Below, piece by piece: positions 8,847-18,205 of a stretch of DNA of 64,000 nucleotides (positions within the stretch are counted from its first letter, which is position 1; the number at the start of each line of letters is the position of its first letter). Source of the stretch: Paraburkholderia sp. D15 (GTDB lineage: Bacteria; Pseudomonadota; Gammaproteobacteria; Burkholderiales; Burkholderiaceae); the NCBI RefSeq assembly GCF_029910215.1, contig NZ_CP110395.1, positions 1,984,001 to 2,048,000 of the forward strand, read 5' to 3'. The translations under genes were made by a program, and so were the position numbers. The notes beneath the pieces are model-generated. The model saw only the letters and a program-made list of their open reading frames with translations, had not been told where the DNA came from and made no database searches.

Positions 8847-8993
8847 TCACTCGTGCTGGTTCGACACCCTCACCGCCGATAACGCCGCGCGCTGCCGCGT
8901 AGCACGCGCGGACAGCGCGCTCATCAGGAGCGCCATCGACACCAGTCCAACCAGATACATCCCCGCCATCACCCAATCCTGTTCCGCCATCAT
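8847..8993 (-). CDS. 48-residue single-span membrane protein
   Basis: The protein starts MMAEQDWVMAGMYLVGLVSM and has one transmembrane helix (about residues 8-27) followed by a basic tail (SARATRQRAALSAV). The ATG at 8991-8993 (complement) was chosen over an upstream start because GGAGA lies five bases before it. It is convergent with the 49-residue gene and divergent from lpiA. Function is unknown; N-out/C-in orientation is suggested by the basic tail. Confidence 0.55.
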   Translation of the reverse strand: MMAEQDWVMAGMYLVGLVSMALLMSALSARATRQRAALSAVRVSNQHE

Positions 8994-9223
8994 CGTTCTC
9001 CATCCCGTACCGAAGTCCACCTGGCGTATGCGGCGCATCGCACCCGGCTATTGATCGCGATTACGGCAGGCGGCGCGAAAAACTTGACTAAAACCCCTGC
9101 AAAACGCCGACACTGTCAACCTTTTGGCGCGGTTGCCGTTATCCATTTGTAATCGCCTGAGACAGGCGACGCCGTGGCGGACGATCCGACGCCGCGACCG
9201 CTCCATGCAAGGCCGCCTTGACC

Positions 9224-11827
9224 ATGTTCCACCGATATAACAACACGTTCGCCCGGCTCGGCGCGACGCTCTCGCGTGCGCCGCGTTTCCTGAAAACGCT
9301 CGGCGGCCGCGGCGTCCTCTCGCCCATCCTCGCGCTCGTCATCTGCGGGCTCCTGCTGGTCGTCCTGCAACATCTTTCGCAAGCCGTCGACTATCGCTCC
9401 GTGATGCGCCAGCTGCGTCATCTGACGGCCGGCGAGTGGTGCGCGGCGCTCGGCGCGACCGCGCTCAGCTTTGTCGCGCTGGTCGGCCGCGATGCCGTCG
9501 GCCTGCGCTATCTCGGCACGGCGGTGCCGCGTATCGCGCTGTGGGTCGGCGCGATCGCCGGGTCCGCGCTCGGCAACGCGACCGGCTTCGGCGCGCTGAC
9601 GGGCGGCGCGGTGCGCGCGCGCGTCTACGGCGTGAGCGGCGTGACGCCCGTGCAGATCGGCCGCATGACGGTGTTCACGAGCGTATCGCTCGCGCTCGCG
9701 CTGGTGCTGATGACCGCGCTCGGCATGGTCGGCGCGGCCGGCACGCTCGCGCCGATGCTGCATCTGTCGCCGCTCGCGCTGCGCTGGACCGGCGCGGCGT
9801 TGCTCGTCGCGCTCGCGCTCGCGGCGGCCGCCTGCCGGCGCGACACGCGGCCGGTGCGCACGCGCTGGCAATGGCTTTCGTTCGATATTCCCGCGCGCCG
9901 CGACCTGCTCGCGCAGATCGCGCTCGCCGTGCTCGACGTGGTGGCCGCGGGCCTCGCGTTGTGGGCGCTGCTGCCGCACGCGGGCGTGAGCTTCACGAGC
10001 TTCGTGACGATCTACGCGGCGGCCATGCTGCTCGGCATGATCGGGCACACGCCGGGCGGCGTCGGCGTGTTCGAGGCGGCGATGGTGTTCGCGCTGAACG
10101 GCAGCGTGCAGACGCACGAGATGCTCGCCGCGCTGCTCGCGTATCGCGCGATTTATTTCGGCGTGCCGCTGATCGTCTCGGCGGGATTGCTCGCGGGCTT
10201 CGAGGGGCGCGCGCTGAAAGGCCGTCTGCCGCTGCGCCACGCGGCCGGCGTGTCGAAACTGGCACCGCTGTTTCTGAGCCTCGTGACGTTTCTCGTCGGC
10301 GGCATGCTGGTGATTTCCAGCGCGACGCCCGCGTTCTGGCAACGCATCCGGATTCTGCGCGACGTGCTGCCGCTGTGGGTGCTCGAAAGCTCGCAGATGC
10401 TGTGCAGCGTGCTCGGCGTGCTGCTGTTGTTCGTCGCGCGTGGTTTGCTGCGGCGGCTCGACGCCGCGTGGTGGATGACGTTGCTGCTCGCGGTGCTGAG
10501 TCTCGGGTTGTCGTTGACCAAGGGTCTTGCCTTCGTCGAGGCGGGCGTGCTCGGCACGCTGATCGTGCTGCTGCTGTCCACGCGCAAGCGCTTCAGCCGT
10601 CACTCGTCGCTGTTCTCCGAACGCTTCACCGCGGGCTGGCTGGTGTCGATCGCGATGGTGCTCGCGCTGGCCGTGTGGGTGATGCTGTTTGCCTTCCGCG
10701 ACGTGCCGTACACCCGCGACCTGTGGTGGCAATTTGCATTCGACGAGCGCGCGCCGCGCGCGCTGCGCGCGACGCTGGCCGCGAGTCTGTTCGCGGCGAC
10801 CTTCGCGTTCTGGCAGCTGTTGCGTCCGGCCGCGGGCCGCTTTGTCAAACCCGCGCCGGAAGATCTGCTCGACGCCGCGCGCATCGTGCGCGCGCAGGAG
10901 CGCAGCGACGCCGGTCTCGCGCTGATGGGCGACAAGAGCTTCCTGTTCTCCGAGTCGCGCGAGGCCTTCCTGATGTACGCGAAATACGGCCGCACGTGGG
11001 CCGCGCTGCACGATCCGGTGGGACCGCGCGAGGAGTGGGCCGGCCTGATCGGCAAGTTCGTCGCGCTCGCGCATGCGCACGGCGGCCGCGCGGCGTTCTA
11101 CCAGGTGCGCGCGAACGCGCTGCCGCTGTATCTCGACGCGGGCCTCACGCTGATGAAACTCGGCGAGGAAGCCCACGTGGTGCTCGACGATTTCGATCTG
11201 AAGGGCTCGCACCGCGCGCATCTGCGCTATGCGTTAAAGCGTGGCGAACGCGACGGCTTCACCGTCGAGGTGATCGATCAGGCCGACGTGCCCGCATCGC
11301 TCGAAACCTTGCGGGAGATTTCCGACGGCTGGCTCGATAGCCGCGACGCGCGCGAGAAGAGCTTCTCGGTGGCCGCCTTCAACGACGAATACCTCGCCGC
11401 GCAATCGGTGATGCTGGTGCGCCAGAACGGCGAACCCGCCGCCTTCGTCACCTTCATGACGACCGATCTCAATACCGAGGCCACCGTCGGCGTGATGCGC
11501 CACGTGGAAAGCGCGTCGCCGTATGCGATGGAATATCTGTTCACCCAACTGGCGCTGCATCTGAAGCAGGCGGGCTTCCGCTCGCTGAGCCTCGGCATCG
11601 CGCCGCTCTCCGGCATGCGGCCGACGCCGCTCGCGTCGCGCTGGCACCGCATCGCCGGCATCGTATGGCGCTTCGGCGGCCGTTTCTATAACTTCCGCGG
11701 CTTGCGTGCTTTCAAGAGCAAGTTCCAGCCGCACTGGGAGCCGCGCTATCTCGCGGCGTCAGGTTCGGTCGGCGTGTTCTTCACGCTCGCGGACCTGTCA
11801 TTGCTGGCAGGAGGCCGGCGTTCATGA
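9224..11827 (+). CDS. lpiA: MprF/LpiA bifunctional aminoacyl-phosphatidylglycerol synthase and flippase
   Basis: 867 residues. The N-terminal half (to about residue 510) holds a dozen or more hydrophobic segments of the lysyl-phosphatidylglycerol synthase TM/flippase type, including TPGGVGVFEAAMVFAL. The C-terminal part (about 545-860) is the soluble DUF2156 synthase domain with GDKSFLFSESREAFLMYAKY and LKGSHRAHLRYALKRGERDG. It should transfer an amino acid (lysine or similar) from aminoacyl-tRNA to phosphatidylglycerol and flip the product, lowering surface charge against cationic peptides and acid. The ATG at 9224 is used; an in-frame TTG lies two codons earlier. It is coupled by ATGA to an AcvB-type gene, as in Agrobacterium lpiA-acvB. 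Confidence 0.87.
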   Translation: MFHRYNNTFARLGATLSRAPRFLKTLGGRGVLSPILALVICGLLLVVLQHLSQAVDYRSVMRQLRHLTAGEWCAALGATALSFVALVGRDAVGLRYLGTAVPRIALWVGAIAGSALGNATGFGALTGGAVRARVYGVSGVTPVQIGRMTVFTSVSLALALVLMTALGMVGAAGTLAPMLHLSPLALRWTGAALLVALALAAAACRRDTRPVRTRWQWLSFDIPARRDLLAQIALAVLDVVAAGLALWALLPHAGVSFTSFVTIYAAAMLLGMIGHTPGGVGVFEAAMVFALNGSVQTHEMLAALLAYRAIYFGVPLIVSAGLLAGFEGRALKGRLPLRHAAGVSKLAPLFLSLVTFLVGGMLVISSATPAFWQRIRILRDVLPLWVLESSQMLCSVLGVLLLFVARGLLRRLDAAWWMTLLLAVLSLGLSLTKGLAFVEAGVLGTLIVLLLSTRKRFSRHSSLFSERFTAGWLVSIAMVLALAVWVMLFAFRDVPYTRDLWWQFAFDERAPRALRATLAASLFAATFAFWQLLRPAAGRFVKPAPEDLLDAARIVRAQERSDAGLALMGDKSFLFSESREAFLMYAKYGRTWAALHDPVGPREEWAGLIGKFVALAHAHGGRAAFYQVRANALPLYLDAGLTLMKLGEEAHVVLDDFDLKGSHRAHLRYALKRGERDGFTVEVIDQADVPASLETLREISDGWLDSRDAREKSFSVAAFNDEYLAAQSVMLVRQNGEPAAFVTFMTTDLNTEATVGVMRHVESASPYAMEYLFTQLALHLKQAGFRSLSLGIAPLSGMRPTPLASRWHRIAGIVWRFGGRFYNFRGLRAFKSKFQPHWEPRYLAASGSVGVFFTLADLSLLAGGRRS

Positions 11828-13128
11828 CCTTGGATTCGTTTTTGCATTCGTCTGTGCGTTCGTCCTTGCATGCGTGTTTCCGGCTCGCCGTGGTGGCGGG
11901 CCTCGTGGGCGGCAGTTCCCTCGTTCAGGCCGCCAGTTCCACCGTGCCGGGCGGCCGTTTCGGCGACGTGACGGTGACGCAGCCGAGCGGTCCGTTGCGC
12001 GGCTTCGTGGTGCTGTACTCGCAGTCCAGCGGCTGGAGCGCGGCGGATCAGCAGAGCGCCGACGCGCTCGCGAAAGCCGGCGCGTTGACTGTCGGCGTGG
12101 ATACGGCGCGCTATGCGGCGAACCTCGCCGCGACGAAGGAGACCTGCCACAAGCTGGTCGGCGACGCGGAATCGCTGAGCCATCAACTCGAACGGCAATC
12201 GCAGTCGACGCATTACTACGCGCCGATCGTCGCGGGTACCGGGCAGGGCGCGACGCTCGCGATGCAGGTGCTGGAACAGGCGCCGTCGAACACGATCGCC
12301 GGCGCGGTCTCGGTAGACCCCGAGCGCACGCTCGACGCACGCTTCCAGCCGTGCCCGCCGGACCCGACGGTGATCCGCGACAAGGTGCCGGGCTTCGTCG
12401 AAAAAGCGGTGACGGGCAAGGCCGACCGCGCGCGCCTCGTCGCGCTGCTGACGCCGCATCTGCAGACACTGCCGACGGGCGACGACGATGTCTCCGACCT
12501 GCCGCTGATCGAACTGCCGGCCGCGCATCCGAACGGCCTGATGGCGATCGTGATCTCCGGCGACGGCGGCTGGCGCGATCTCGACAAGACCATCGCGCTC
12601 GGCTTGCAGAAGGACGGCGTGTCGGTGGTCGGCTGGGACAGCCTGCGTTATTTCTGGAGCGAGCAGTCGCCCGCGCAGACCAGCCGCGACCTCGCGCGCG
12701 TGATGCAGACCTACGGCGCGCGCTGGCACGCGCAACATATCGCGCTGATCGGCTATTCGTTCGGCGCCGACGTGATGCCGTTCGCCTACAACCGTCTGCC
12801 CGACACGCTGAAGAGCAAGGTCTCGCTGATGTCGCTGCTCGGCTTCGCGGCGGACGCCGACTTCCAGATTCGCGTCGGCGGCTGGCTCGGCATGCCGGCC
12901 AGCGACAAGGCGCTGAAGGTGCAGCCCGAACTCGCGCACGTACCGCTCTCGCTGATGCAGTGTTTCTACGGCGAGACCGAGAAGGACACCTTGTGTCCGG
13001 AGCTGGGCAAGCAGGGCGTCGAAGTGATCCGCACGTCGGGCGATCACCACTTCGGCCGCGACTACAACGCGCTCGAGCAACGCATTCTCGCGACTTTCAA
13101 AAAGAAGAGCGGCGTGAGCAAGGATTGA
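11824..13128 (+). CDS. acvB: AcvB/VirJ-type periplasmic lysyl-phosphatidylglycerol hydrolase
   Basis: 434 residues with an N-terminal signal peptide (hydrophobic core CFRLAVVAGLVGGSSLVQA). The C-terminal VirJ domain has an ISGDGGWRDLDKT oxyanion-type motif and a nucleophile elbow IGYSFGADVMPF (GxSxG), with a candidate catalytic His in SGDHHFGRDY near the end. In Agrobacterium AcvB was shown to hydrolyse lysyl-phosphatidylglycerol made by LpiA; the stop-start overlap with lpiA here (ATGA at 11824) supports the same pairing. The length matches AcvB (two VirJ-like parts) rather than the shorter VirJ. The older link to T-DNA transfer need not apply. Confidence 0.83.
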   Translation: MTLDSFLHSSVRSSLHACFRLAVVAGLVGGSSLVQAASSTVPGGRFGDVTVTQPSGPLRGFVVLYSQSSGWSAADQQSADALAKAGALTVGVDTARYAANLAATKETCHKLVGDAESLSHQLERQSQSTHYYAPIVAGTGQGATLAMQVLEQAPSNTIAGAVSVDPERTLDARFQPCPPDPTVIRDKVPGFVEKAVTGKADRARLVALLTPHLQTLPTGDDDVSDLPLIELPAAHPNGLMAIVISGDGGWRDLDKTIALGLQKDGVSVVGWDSLRYFWSEQSPAQTSRDLARVMQTYGARWHAQHIALIGYSFGADVMPFAYNRLPDTLKSKVSLMSLLGFAADADFQIRVGGWLGMPASDKALKVQPELAHVPLSLMQCFYGETEKDTLCPELGKQGVEVIRTSGDHHFGRDYNALEQRILATFKKKSGVSKD

Positions 13129-13130
13129 CA
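13125..13130 (+). promoter_or_regulatory. Consensus -35 element for the ilvA leader, overlapping the acvB stop
   Basis: A perfect TTGACA sits at 13125-13130 on the acvB stop codon. Seventeen bases downstream is only a weak -10 candidate (GAAGAT, 13148-13153). If this is the promoter, transcription would begin at about 13160, almost at the leader ATG, giving a nearly leaderless leader peptide. Confidence 0.4.
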
Positions 13131-13160
13131 AAACGCGTCACGTCAACGAAGATCGCCCAC

Positions 13161-13223
13161 ATGAACTGCCTCGACATCCGTATTGCGCTGATTATTAGCA
13201 TCATTCATCGAATGGTGGGTTAG
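13161..13223 (+). CDS. Isoleucine-rich 20-residue leader peptide for ilvA attenuation
   Basis: The 21-codon frame encodes MNCLDIRIALIISIIHRMVG. Six of twenty residues are isoleucine, five of them in an eight-codon stretch (13182-13205) including ATT ATT and ATC ATT pairs, and leucine is also present. It lies 38 bases upstream of an intrinsic terminator that precedes ilvA, whose product makes the first committed isoleucine precursor. The last codons plus stop (GGTGGGTT, 13214-13221) can pair with the terminator's 5' arm, so a ribosome stalled on the Ile codons would favour readthrough and one reaching the stop would favour termination. The Shine-Dalgarno is weak. Confidence 0.75.
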   Translation: MNCLDIRIALIISIIHRMVG

Positions 13224-13260
13224 CGCGCGTCGACTTGCAGTGACTACGCAGTGACAAAAT

Positions 13261-13287
13261 AACCCGCCCCACGAGGCGGGTTTTTTT
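13261..13287 (+). terminator. Attenuator terminator upstream of ilvA
   Basis: AACCCGCC at 13261-13268 and GGCGGGTT at 13275-13282 make an exact 8-bp stem with a six-base loop, followed by a T-run to 13287. The 5' arm can alternatively pair with GGTGGGTT at 13214-13221 (one G-U pair) in the leader, giving mutually exclusive terminator and antiterminator. Confidence 0.8.
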
Positions 13288-13377
13288 ATGTCCGCTGTCA
13301 GGTTCAAAACCCTGCCTCCTGGTCGATTCCCGCTGTATCGATTCACTCGATTCTTGCCGTTCATTCAGGAGACTGCC

Positions 13378-14949
13378 TTGCCGTTCCATGAAGTCACCCC
13401 GGTGGCCGAAGCCGCCGACAGCGTCGCGCTACGCCACGACTACCTGAAAAAAACCCTCACCGCGCGCGTCTACGACGTGGCCCGCGAGACCGAACTCGAA
13501 CGCGCGCCGAACCTGTCGGCACGGCTGCGCAATCCGGTCTATCTGAAACGCGAGGACAACCAGCCGGTGTTCTCGTTCAAGGTCCGCGGCGCGTACAACA
13601 AGATGGCGCACATTCCGGCCGAGGCGCTGGAGCGTGGCGTGATTACCGCATCGGCGGGCAATCATGCGCAGGGCGTGGCGCTGTCGGCGGCACGCATGGG
13701 CGTGAAGGCGATCATCGTCGTGCCGGTGACGACGCCGCAGGTGAAGGTCGACGCCGTGCGCGCGCACGGCGGCCCGACCGTCGAGGTGGTGCAGTTCGGC
13801 GAGTCGTACAGCGATGCCTACGCTCACGCGGTGACGTTGCAGGAAGAACGCGGCCTGACCTTCGTGCATCCGTTCGACGACCCGTACGTGATCGCGGGAC
13901 AAGGCACCGTCGCGATGGAAATTCTCAGCCAGCACCAGGGGCCGATCCACGCGATCTTCGTGCCGATCGGCGGCGGCGGGCTCGCGGCGGGCGTGGCCGC
14001 GTACGTGAAATCGGTGCGTCCGGAGATCAAGGTGATCGGCGTGCAGACCGACGATTCGTGCGCGATGGCGATCTCGCTGAAAGCGGGCGAACGGGTCACG
14101 CTGAATGAAGTGGGCCTGTTCTCGGACGGTACGGCGGTCAAGCTCGTGGGCGAGGAAACCTTCCGGCTGTGCAGCGAATATCTCGACGACGTGCTCACCG
14201 TGAACACCGACGCGTTGTGCGCCGCGATCAAGGACGTCTTCCAGGACACGCGCAGCGTGCTTGAACCGGCGGGCTCGCTCGCCGTGGCCGGCGCGAAGCA
14301 GTATGCCGAGCGTGAAGGCATCGAGAACCAGACGCTGATCGCGATCACGTCGGGCGCGAACATGAATTTCGACCGCATGCGTTTCGTCGCCGAACGCGCC
14401 GAGGTCGGTGAAGCGCGCGAAGCGGTGTTCGCGGTGACGATCCCCGAAGAGCGCGGCAGCTTCAGGCGCTTCTGCGAACTGGTCGGCACCCGCAGCGTCA
14501 CCGAATTCAACTACCGGATCGCGGATGCGAACTCCGCGCATATCTTCGTCGGCGTGCAGATCCGCAATCGCAGCGAGTCCGCGCAGATCGCGGGCGCGTT
14601 CGAGGCGCACGGTTTCGCCACCGTCGACCTGACCTTCGATGAACTGTCGAAGCAGCACATCCGCTACATGGTCGGCGGCCGCTCGCCGCTTGCGCATGAC
14701 GAACGGCTGTTCCGTTTCGAGTTTCCGGAACGGCCGGGCGCGTTGATGAAGTTCCTGTCGTCGATGGCGCCGAACTGGAATATCAGCCTGTTCCATTACC
14801 GGAACCAGGGCGCGGACTACAGCTCGATTCTCGTCGGCATTCAGGTGCCGGAGAGCGAGAACGCCGCGTTCGACCAGTTTCTCGCGACGCTGGGTTATCC
14901 GAACTGGGAAGAGACGCAGAACCCGGTGTATCGCCTGTTTCTCGCGTAG
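13378..14949 (+). CDS. ilvA: Threonine ammonia-lyase, biosynthetic (threonine deaminase)
   Basis: 523-residue PLP enzyme converting threonine to 2-oxobutanoate, the first step of isoleucine synthesis. The PLP lysine is in FSFKVRGAYNKM (about residue 64), the phosphate-binding loop is PIGGGGLAAG (about 201), and TSGANMNFDRM closes the catalytic domain. Two C-terminal ACT-like domains (about 345-520) mark the isoleucine-feedback-inhibited biosynthetic form. The TTG at 13378 is preferred since AGGAGA lies five bases upstream; the ATG at 13288 falls on the T-run of the terminator and would add 30 unlikely residues. It is controlled by the leader/attenuator just upstream. Confidence 0.93.
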   Translation: MPFHEVTPVAEAADSVALRHDYLKKTLTARVYDVARETELERAPNLSARLRNPVYLKREDNQPVFSFKVRGAYNKMAHIPAEALERGVITASAGNHAQGVALSAARMGVKAIIVVPVTTPQVKVDAVRAHGGPTVEVVQFGESYSDAYAHAVTLQEERGLTFVHPFDDPYVIAGQGTVAMEILSQHQGPIHAIFVPIGGGGLAAGVAAYVKSVRPEIKVIGVQTDDSCAMAISLKAGERVTLNEVGLFSDGTAVKLVGEETFRLCSEYLDDVLTVNTDALCAAIKDVFQDTRSVLEPAGSLAVAGAKQYAEREGIENQTLIAITSGANMNFDRMRFVAERAEVGEAREAVFAVTIPEERGSFRRFCELVGTRSVTEFNYRIADANSAHIFVGVQIRNRSESAQIAGAFEAHGFATVDLTFDELSKQHIRYMVGGRSPLAHDERLFRFEFPERPGALMKFLSSMAPNWNISLFHYRNQGADYSSILVGIQVPESENAAFDQFLATLGYPNWEETQNPVYRLFLA

Positions 14950-15166
14950 TTTGTCGCGTCGGGGTTTACCTTGAGCCCTGCGCATGCCATCGCTTTCGAC
15001 GGTCTTCCGGCGAACGAGCCACAAGCTCCGCCAGGACAGCGTTAGCGCGCATCGACATCTTCGTGCGCACAAGCCGACGCCTCACCGTTATCTCAAATCC
15101 GCATACAAGCTATCCGCCTTATCGCGTTGCGCGATACGGGACGCGATCGTCACACTGGACGCACTT

Positions 15167-15181
15167 CGAACGTTGCGTTCG
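15167..15181 (+). promoter_or_regulatory. Palindrome upstream of pobA
   Basis: CGAACG-TTG-CGTTCG is an exact inverted repeat 67 bases before the pobA ATG. It could be an operator for a PobR-type (IclR or AraC) activator; no regulator gene is adjacent. The rest of the ilvA-pobA gap (14950-15247) shows nothing else I can support. Confidence 0.35.
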
Positions 15182-15196
15182 CAATCAAATGCATGA

Positions 15197-16426
<1,230 letters not shown>

Positions 16427-16635
16427 AGGTCGAGGGAAGGGCGAACGGAATGCAAAGCAATAGCCCTTCATTGTCGTGCCGGAAGCAACACTGAATTCAG
16501 GTTTGGCGGATTTATCCCGTATCGGCGCCCACCTACACTGTGCTCATCGCTGCCGAAAACGTCCCACGAGGCTCCCAAGGCCCCATTCGCAGCGCGTATA
16601 GAGGCAGAGTCGAGACACATTCTGGAGGTGGTTTC

Positions 16636-16887
16636 ATGAAGTCGCTCATTCAAGCCGCGGCCCTCGCGGTGGTGCTGGCGGCACCGGTCGCTTCGTTCGC
16701 GCAGGCGTCGATGCAGCCGGCCACGCAGGATACGCAGGCGGTTCAAACGCAATCCGCCGGTCAAGCGGTTGGCGCGCAGGCGGCCACTAGCGGTTATGGT
16801 TCTGGAAGTCGCGGTACGTGGCAAGCCGGTGCCGCCAACGAGACGACGGTCAGCTCGTATTCGCCGCCGATCTACAACGCTCGTTAG
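16636..16887 (+). CDS. Small secreted DUF4148-like protein
   Basis: 83 residues with a signal peptide MKSLIQAAALAVVLAAPVAS cut after SFA. The mature part is rich in Gln, Ala, Ser and Thr and ends TVSSYSPPIYNAR. It resembles the DUF4148 family of short periplasmic proteins that are numerous in Burkholderia; their function is unknown. GGAGGTG lies just upstream of the ATG. Other frames in the 16427-16635 gap are not convincing. Confidence 0.7.
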   Translation: MKSLIQAAALAVVLAAPVASFAQASMQPATQDTQAVQTQSAGQAVGAQAATSGYGSGSRGTWQAGAANETTVSSYSPPIYNAR

Positions 16888-16906
16888 GACCCGATAGTCG
16901 ACGCAT

Positions 16907-17155
16907 TCACTGCGCGCCGAGCAAGGTCATCTCGTTGCGCAGCAGGGCCATCAGATCGTCGTCGGTTGGCCGCGTGCCCCAATGCCGCGCGCCGGCCACC
17001 GACGCGATGGCCATCCACGAATGCGGCGGAAACCATTCGCGCAGCAACGCGCCGTCCCGCCGCAGACACAATTGCCCAGTCTGTTCGCTGTATTCGGCGC
17101 AGACGACCTGGTCGTCGATGTGCGCCGTGACTCGTCGTGTTTCGGTGCGTAGCAA
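16907..17155 (-). CDS. Hypothetical 82-residue cytoplasmic protein
   Basis: The frame uses a TTG start (complement of 17153-17155) with AGGAG seven bases upstream. The protein (MLRTETRRVTAHIDDQVVCA, ending LMALLRNEMTLLGAQ) has no signal peptide or membrane helix. Codon use looks genuine (GC-rich third positions) and it does not overlap other genes. I do not recognise the family. Three 11-base tandem repeats lie 38-70 bases upstream of its start and could affect transcription. Confidence 0.5.
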   Translation of the reverse strand: MLRTETRRVTAHIDDQVVCAEYSEQTGQLCLRRDGALLREWFPPHSWMAIASVAGARHWGTRPTDDDLMALLRNEMTLLGAQ

Positions 17156-17192
17156 AACGTCGCTCCTATGATGCGTGTGGCGCGAGGTGGTC

Positions 17193-17225
17193 CGAGTATG
17201 CCGCGAGTATGCCGCGAGAATGCCA
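17193..17225 (+). repeat. Three tandem 11-bp repeats
   Basis: CGAGTATGCCG at 17193-17203 and 17204-17214, then a diverged copy CGAGAATGCCA at 17215-17225. They lie between the hypothetical 82-residue gene and a secreted-protein gene, both on the minus strand. Confidence 0.8.
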
Positions 17226-17261
17226 CGCGGCTTCGTCGGCGACGTTGCCTACGCGCAGGCG

Positions 17262-17663
17262 TCAATGGTCGCCGTTGCCGTGCCAGCCGCCGTCGCGGCC
17301 ATCGGGGCCGTGCCAGTCGCCGCGCGGGCCATGCCAGTCGCCATGCGGACCGCGCGCGTCGTGCCACTCGCGTTCATCGCGATGGCGTGCTTCCCACTCG
17401 CGACGCTCCCAGTATCGATGTCCGTCGTAATAGCGTTCGCCGTACCAGCCCGGCGCGACCACGACGACCGGCGGCGCCGGCGCATACACGGGCGGCGGAG
17501 GCGGCGCATAGACCGGTTCCGGCGCGGGTTGCGGTGCATAGACGACACCGGGCACGCCGATGTTCACCCCCACGTCGACGTGCGCGAACGCGATCGACGA
17601 TGCGCCGATTCCCAGACTCGCGACGATGCTCATCGCCAGCCAGCGGCTACGTGAATTGCTCAT
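17262..17663 (-). CDS. Secreted proline/glycine/histidine-rich protein
   Basis: 133 residues with a signal peptide ending SSIAFA. The mature chain has three zones: a short hydrophobic start (HVDVGVNIGVPGVVY), a proline-rich zone built on YAPxPxP units, and a C-terminal charged zone with repeated HGDWHGP-type units rich in His, Trp, Asp and Gly. Such proteins are common and poorly characterised in Burkholderia and may sit in the periplasm or outer membrane, possibly binding metal through histidines; that is inference. It is followed upstream by a small lipoprotein with a similar His/Tyr tail. Confidence 0.68.
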   Translation of the reverse strand: MSNSRSRWLAMSIVASLGIGASSIAFAHVDVGVNIGVPGVVYAPQPAPEPVYAPPPPPVYAPAPPVVVVAPGWYGERYYDGHRYWERREWEARHRDEREWHDARGPHGDWHGPRGDWHGPDGRDGGWHGNGDH

Positions 17664-17728
17664 GTGTTGTTCTCTGTTTTTTCGATTGAGTGTGGAGACC
17701 GCGATGTGTGACGCCGCGTCGTGACGGC

Positions 17729-17848
17729 TTAGTAATGATCGTGGTAGTAGTGGTCGTGATAGCCGCCGCCTGCCGGCACCACGATGCAGCCGCCGAGCGC
17801 GCTGCCGAGCGTGAGGGCGAGAATGACCAGCGCGAGAATTCGTTTCAT
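17729..17848 (-). CDS. 39-residue lipoprotein with His/Tyr tail
   Basis: MKRILALVILALTLGSALGG is followed by Cys, a good lipobox (LGGC), so the mature protein is a lipid-anchored peptide of only 19 residues ending in a HDHYYHDHY pattern. The start ATG (complement of 17846-17848) has GGAGCAAC upstream; the longer frame to 17947 lacks a signal sequence. The tail looks metal-binding or merely structural; no family is assigned. It may be co-transcribed with the His-rich protein gene at 17262-17663. Confidence 0.62.
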   Translation of the reverse strand: MKRILALVILALTLGSALGGCIVVPAGGGYHDHYYHDHY

Positions 17849-17944
17849 GATGTTGCTCCGTAGCGTCGTGTGACTGAGTGATCGAACTCTACTGAGCGGC
17901 GTCATTACCGATGTGTTCGTGTGTAACAGGACGTGTCGATGCCG

Positions 17945-17967
17945 CACGATGCCGGCGCGGCATCGTG
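17945..17967. other. Perfect 10-bp inverted repeat
   Basis: CACGATGCCG and CGGCATCGTG separated by GCG. No T-tract follows, so it is either an operator-like palindrome or a stable RNA hairpin. It lies in the 357-base gap 17849-18205, in which I see no other feature. Confidence 0.6.
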
Positions 17968-18205
17968 GGTGGTGGATCGGAGCGGGTGTACGTATCGCGC
18001 TGACGGCCGGTCATGGCGGCGAGCGCCGCCAAGCCCTTGAGCACGCTATGAAAAGCGCAGCGTGGCCGCGCGTTGTGGCGATTGATGAGAATAAAGCGGG
18101 CCGCGCGCGAACGTCCGCTAACTACACCGCATCATGCGGCACGCGGGTACGCCGCGGCGGATACATTCGGTTGCAGACTGAGGACAGCGCGCAACGCGCC
18201 GCTGT

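Noticed and set aside
9061..9223. Possible regulatory RNA upstream of lpiA
   Set aside because: No clear hairpin-terminator pair or conserved motif could be seen in the 170 bases before the gene.
9116..11221. 701-codon minus-strand frame opposite lpiA
   Set aside because: Low-complexity Arg/Gln/His sequence with no recognisable motif, while the plus strand codes a full MprF-type protein.
12400..13128. Type IV secretion role for the VirJ-like protein
   Set aside because: No virB genes are near, and the overlap with lpiA explains the gene as a lipid hydrolase.
13290..13345. A tRNA-like stretch (GGTTCAAAACCC and GGTCGATTCC) after the ilvA terminator
   Set aside because: No cloverleaf could be drawn: acceptor and anticodon stems are missing.
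13288..13380. ATG at 13288 as start of ilvA
   Set aside because: It lies on the T-run of the attenuator; the extra 30 residues do not match threonine deaminases, and the TTG at 13378 has AGGAGA in place.
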